A program made the translations under genes and the position numbers. A model generated the notes under the pieces. It was not told where the DNA came from. It was given only the letters and a program-made list of their open reading frames with translations, and did no database searches. Of a stretch of 31,981 nucleotides of DNA, positions 31,931 through 31,981 are shown one piece after another. The stretch is taken from positions 1 to 31,981 of the forward strand of contig URJS01000019.1 of assembly GCA_900548205.1 (NCBI GenBank), in the 5' to 3' direction. How positions within the stretch are numbered: the stretch's first letter is position 1; each line of letters begins with the position of its first letter. Origin of the DNA: an uncultured Roseburia sp. (GTDB taxonomy: Bacteria > Bacillota > Clostridia > Lachnospirales > Lachnospiraceae).

Positions 31931-31981
31931 ACGCTCCATAGTCAGTACATAGAATGCGGCCAGATTTTTTGAGATAATAGA

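Overview
The window looks like a chromosomal segment of a strictly anaerobic, spore-forming Bacillota, most likely Lachnospiraceae (Roseburia, Agathobacter or Coprococcus relatives). The evidence is a DUF3793 protein, a DUF6110-type small membrane protein, a group-B monomeric [FeFe] hydrogenase, a DUF2974 hydrolase, a Spo0E-like peptide, a CIRCE-controlled groESL operon, strong AGGAGG ribosome sites and a mraZ-led division cluster. All assignments come from reading the sequence; no database search was possible.

Layout. 1-640: the end of a DUF3298 protein and a GNAT acetyltransferase. 875-9518: a probable metal/redox regulon. Three promoters (about 875, 2104 and 5151) carry the same palindromic operator, GTTAGT-N4-ACTAAC. 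They drive (i) flavodoxin + DUF3793, (ii) a Fur-like protein reduced to its DNA-binding domain, two tiny ORFs, a DUF6110 membrane protein and an unusual P1B-type ATPase, and (iii) DUF454, a YgbA-type protein and a CydDC-like ABC exporter pair. 9570-16270: [FeFe] hydrogenase, DUF2974 hydrolase, groESL, methylglyoxal synthase and a DegV protein. 16315-20911: a divergent MATE/LysR pair, purA, a HAD phosphatase and a small membrane protein. 21059-25283: a SEC-C protein translationally coupled to a variant threonyl-tRNA synthetase, a DUF1540 protein, a zinc-dependent phospholipase C-like protein and a Spo0E-like peptide. 25390-30804: mraZ-rsmH-ftsL-pbp and a second, truncated pbp. 30805-31981: an AT-rich segment with a type II toxin-antitoxin pair and a small gene of probable mobile-element origin; the expected mraY/murD continuation does not follow.

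Two features cut across genes. One is a family of short hairpin repeats beginning (T)GACATAAGA, found between genes and usually just after an intrinsic terminator. Three near-identical 38-nt copies and one degenerate copy share a GAA-capped stem, and two further sites share a TGACAT...ATGTCA frame. The other is the GTTAG...CTAAC operator, which links iron-sparing electron transfer (flavodoxin), a metal pump and a possible thiol/redox export system. The most unusual biology here is this putative regulon: a Fur-like protein without the usual metal-sensing/dimerisation domain, and a P-type ATPase paired with a small membrane protein resembling the mycobacterial PacL/DUF1490 partners of metal pumps.
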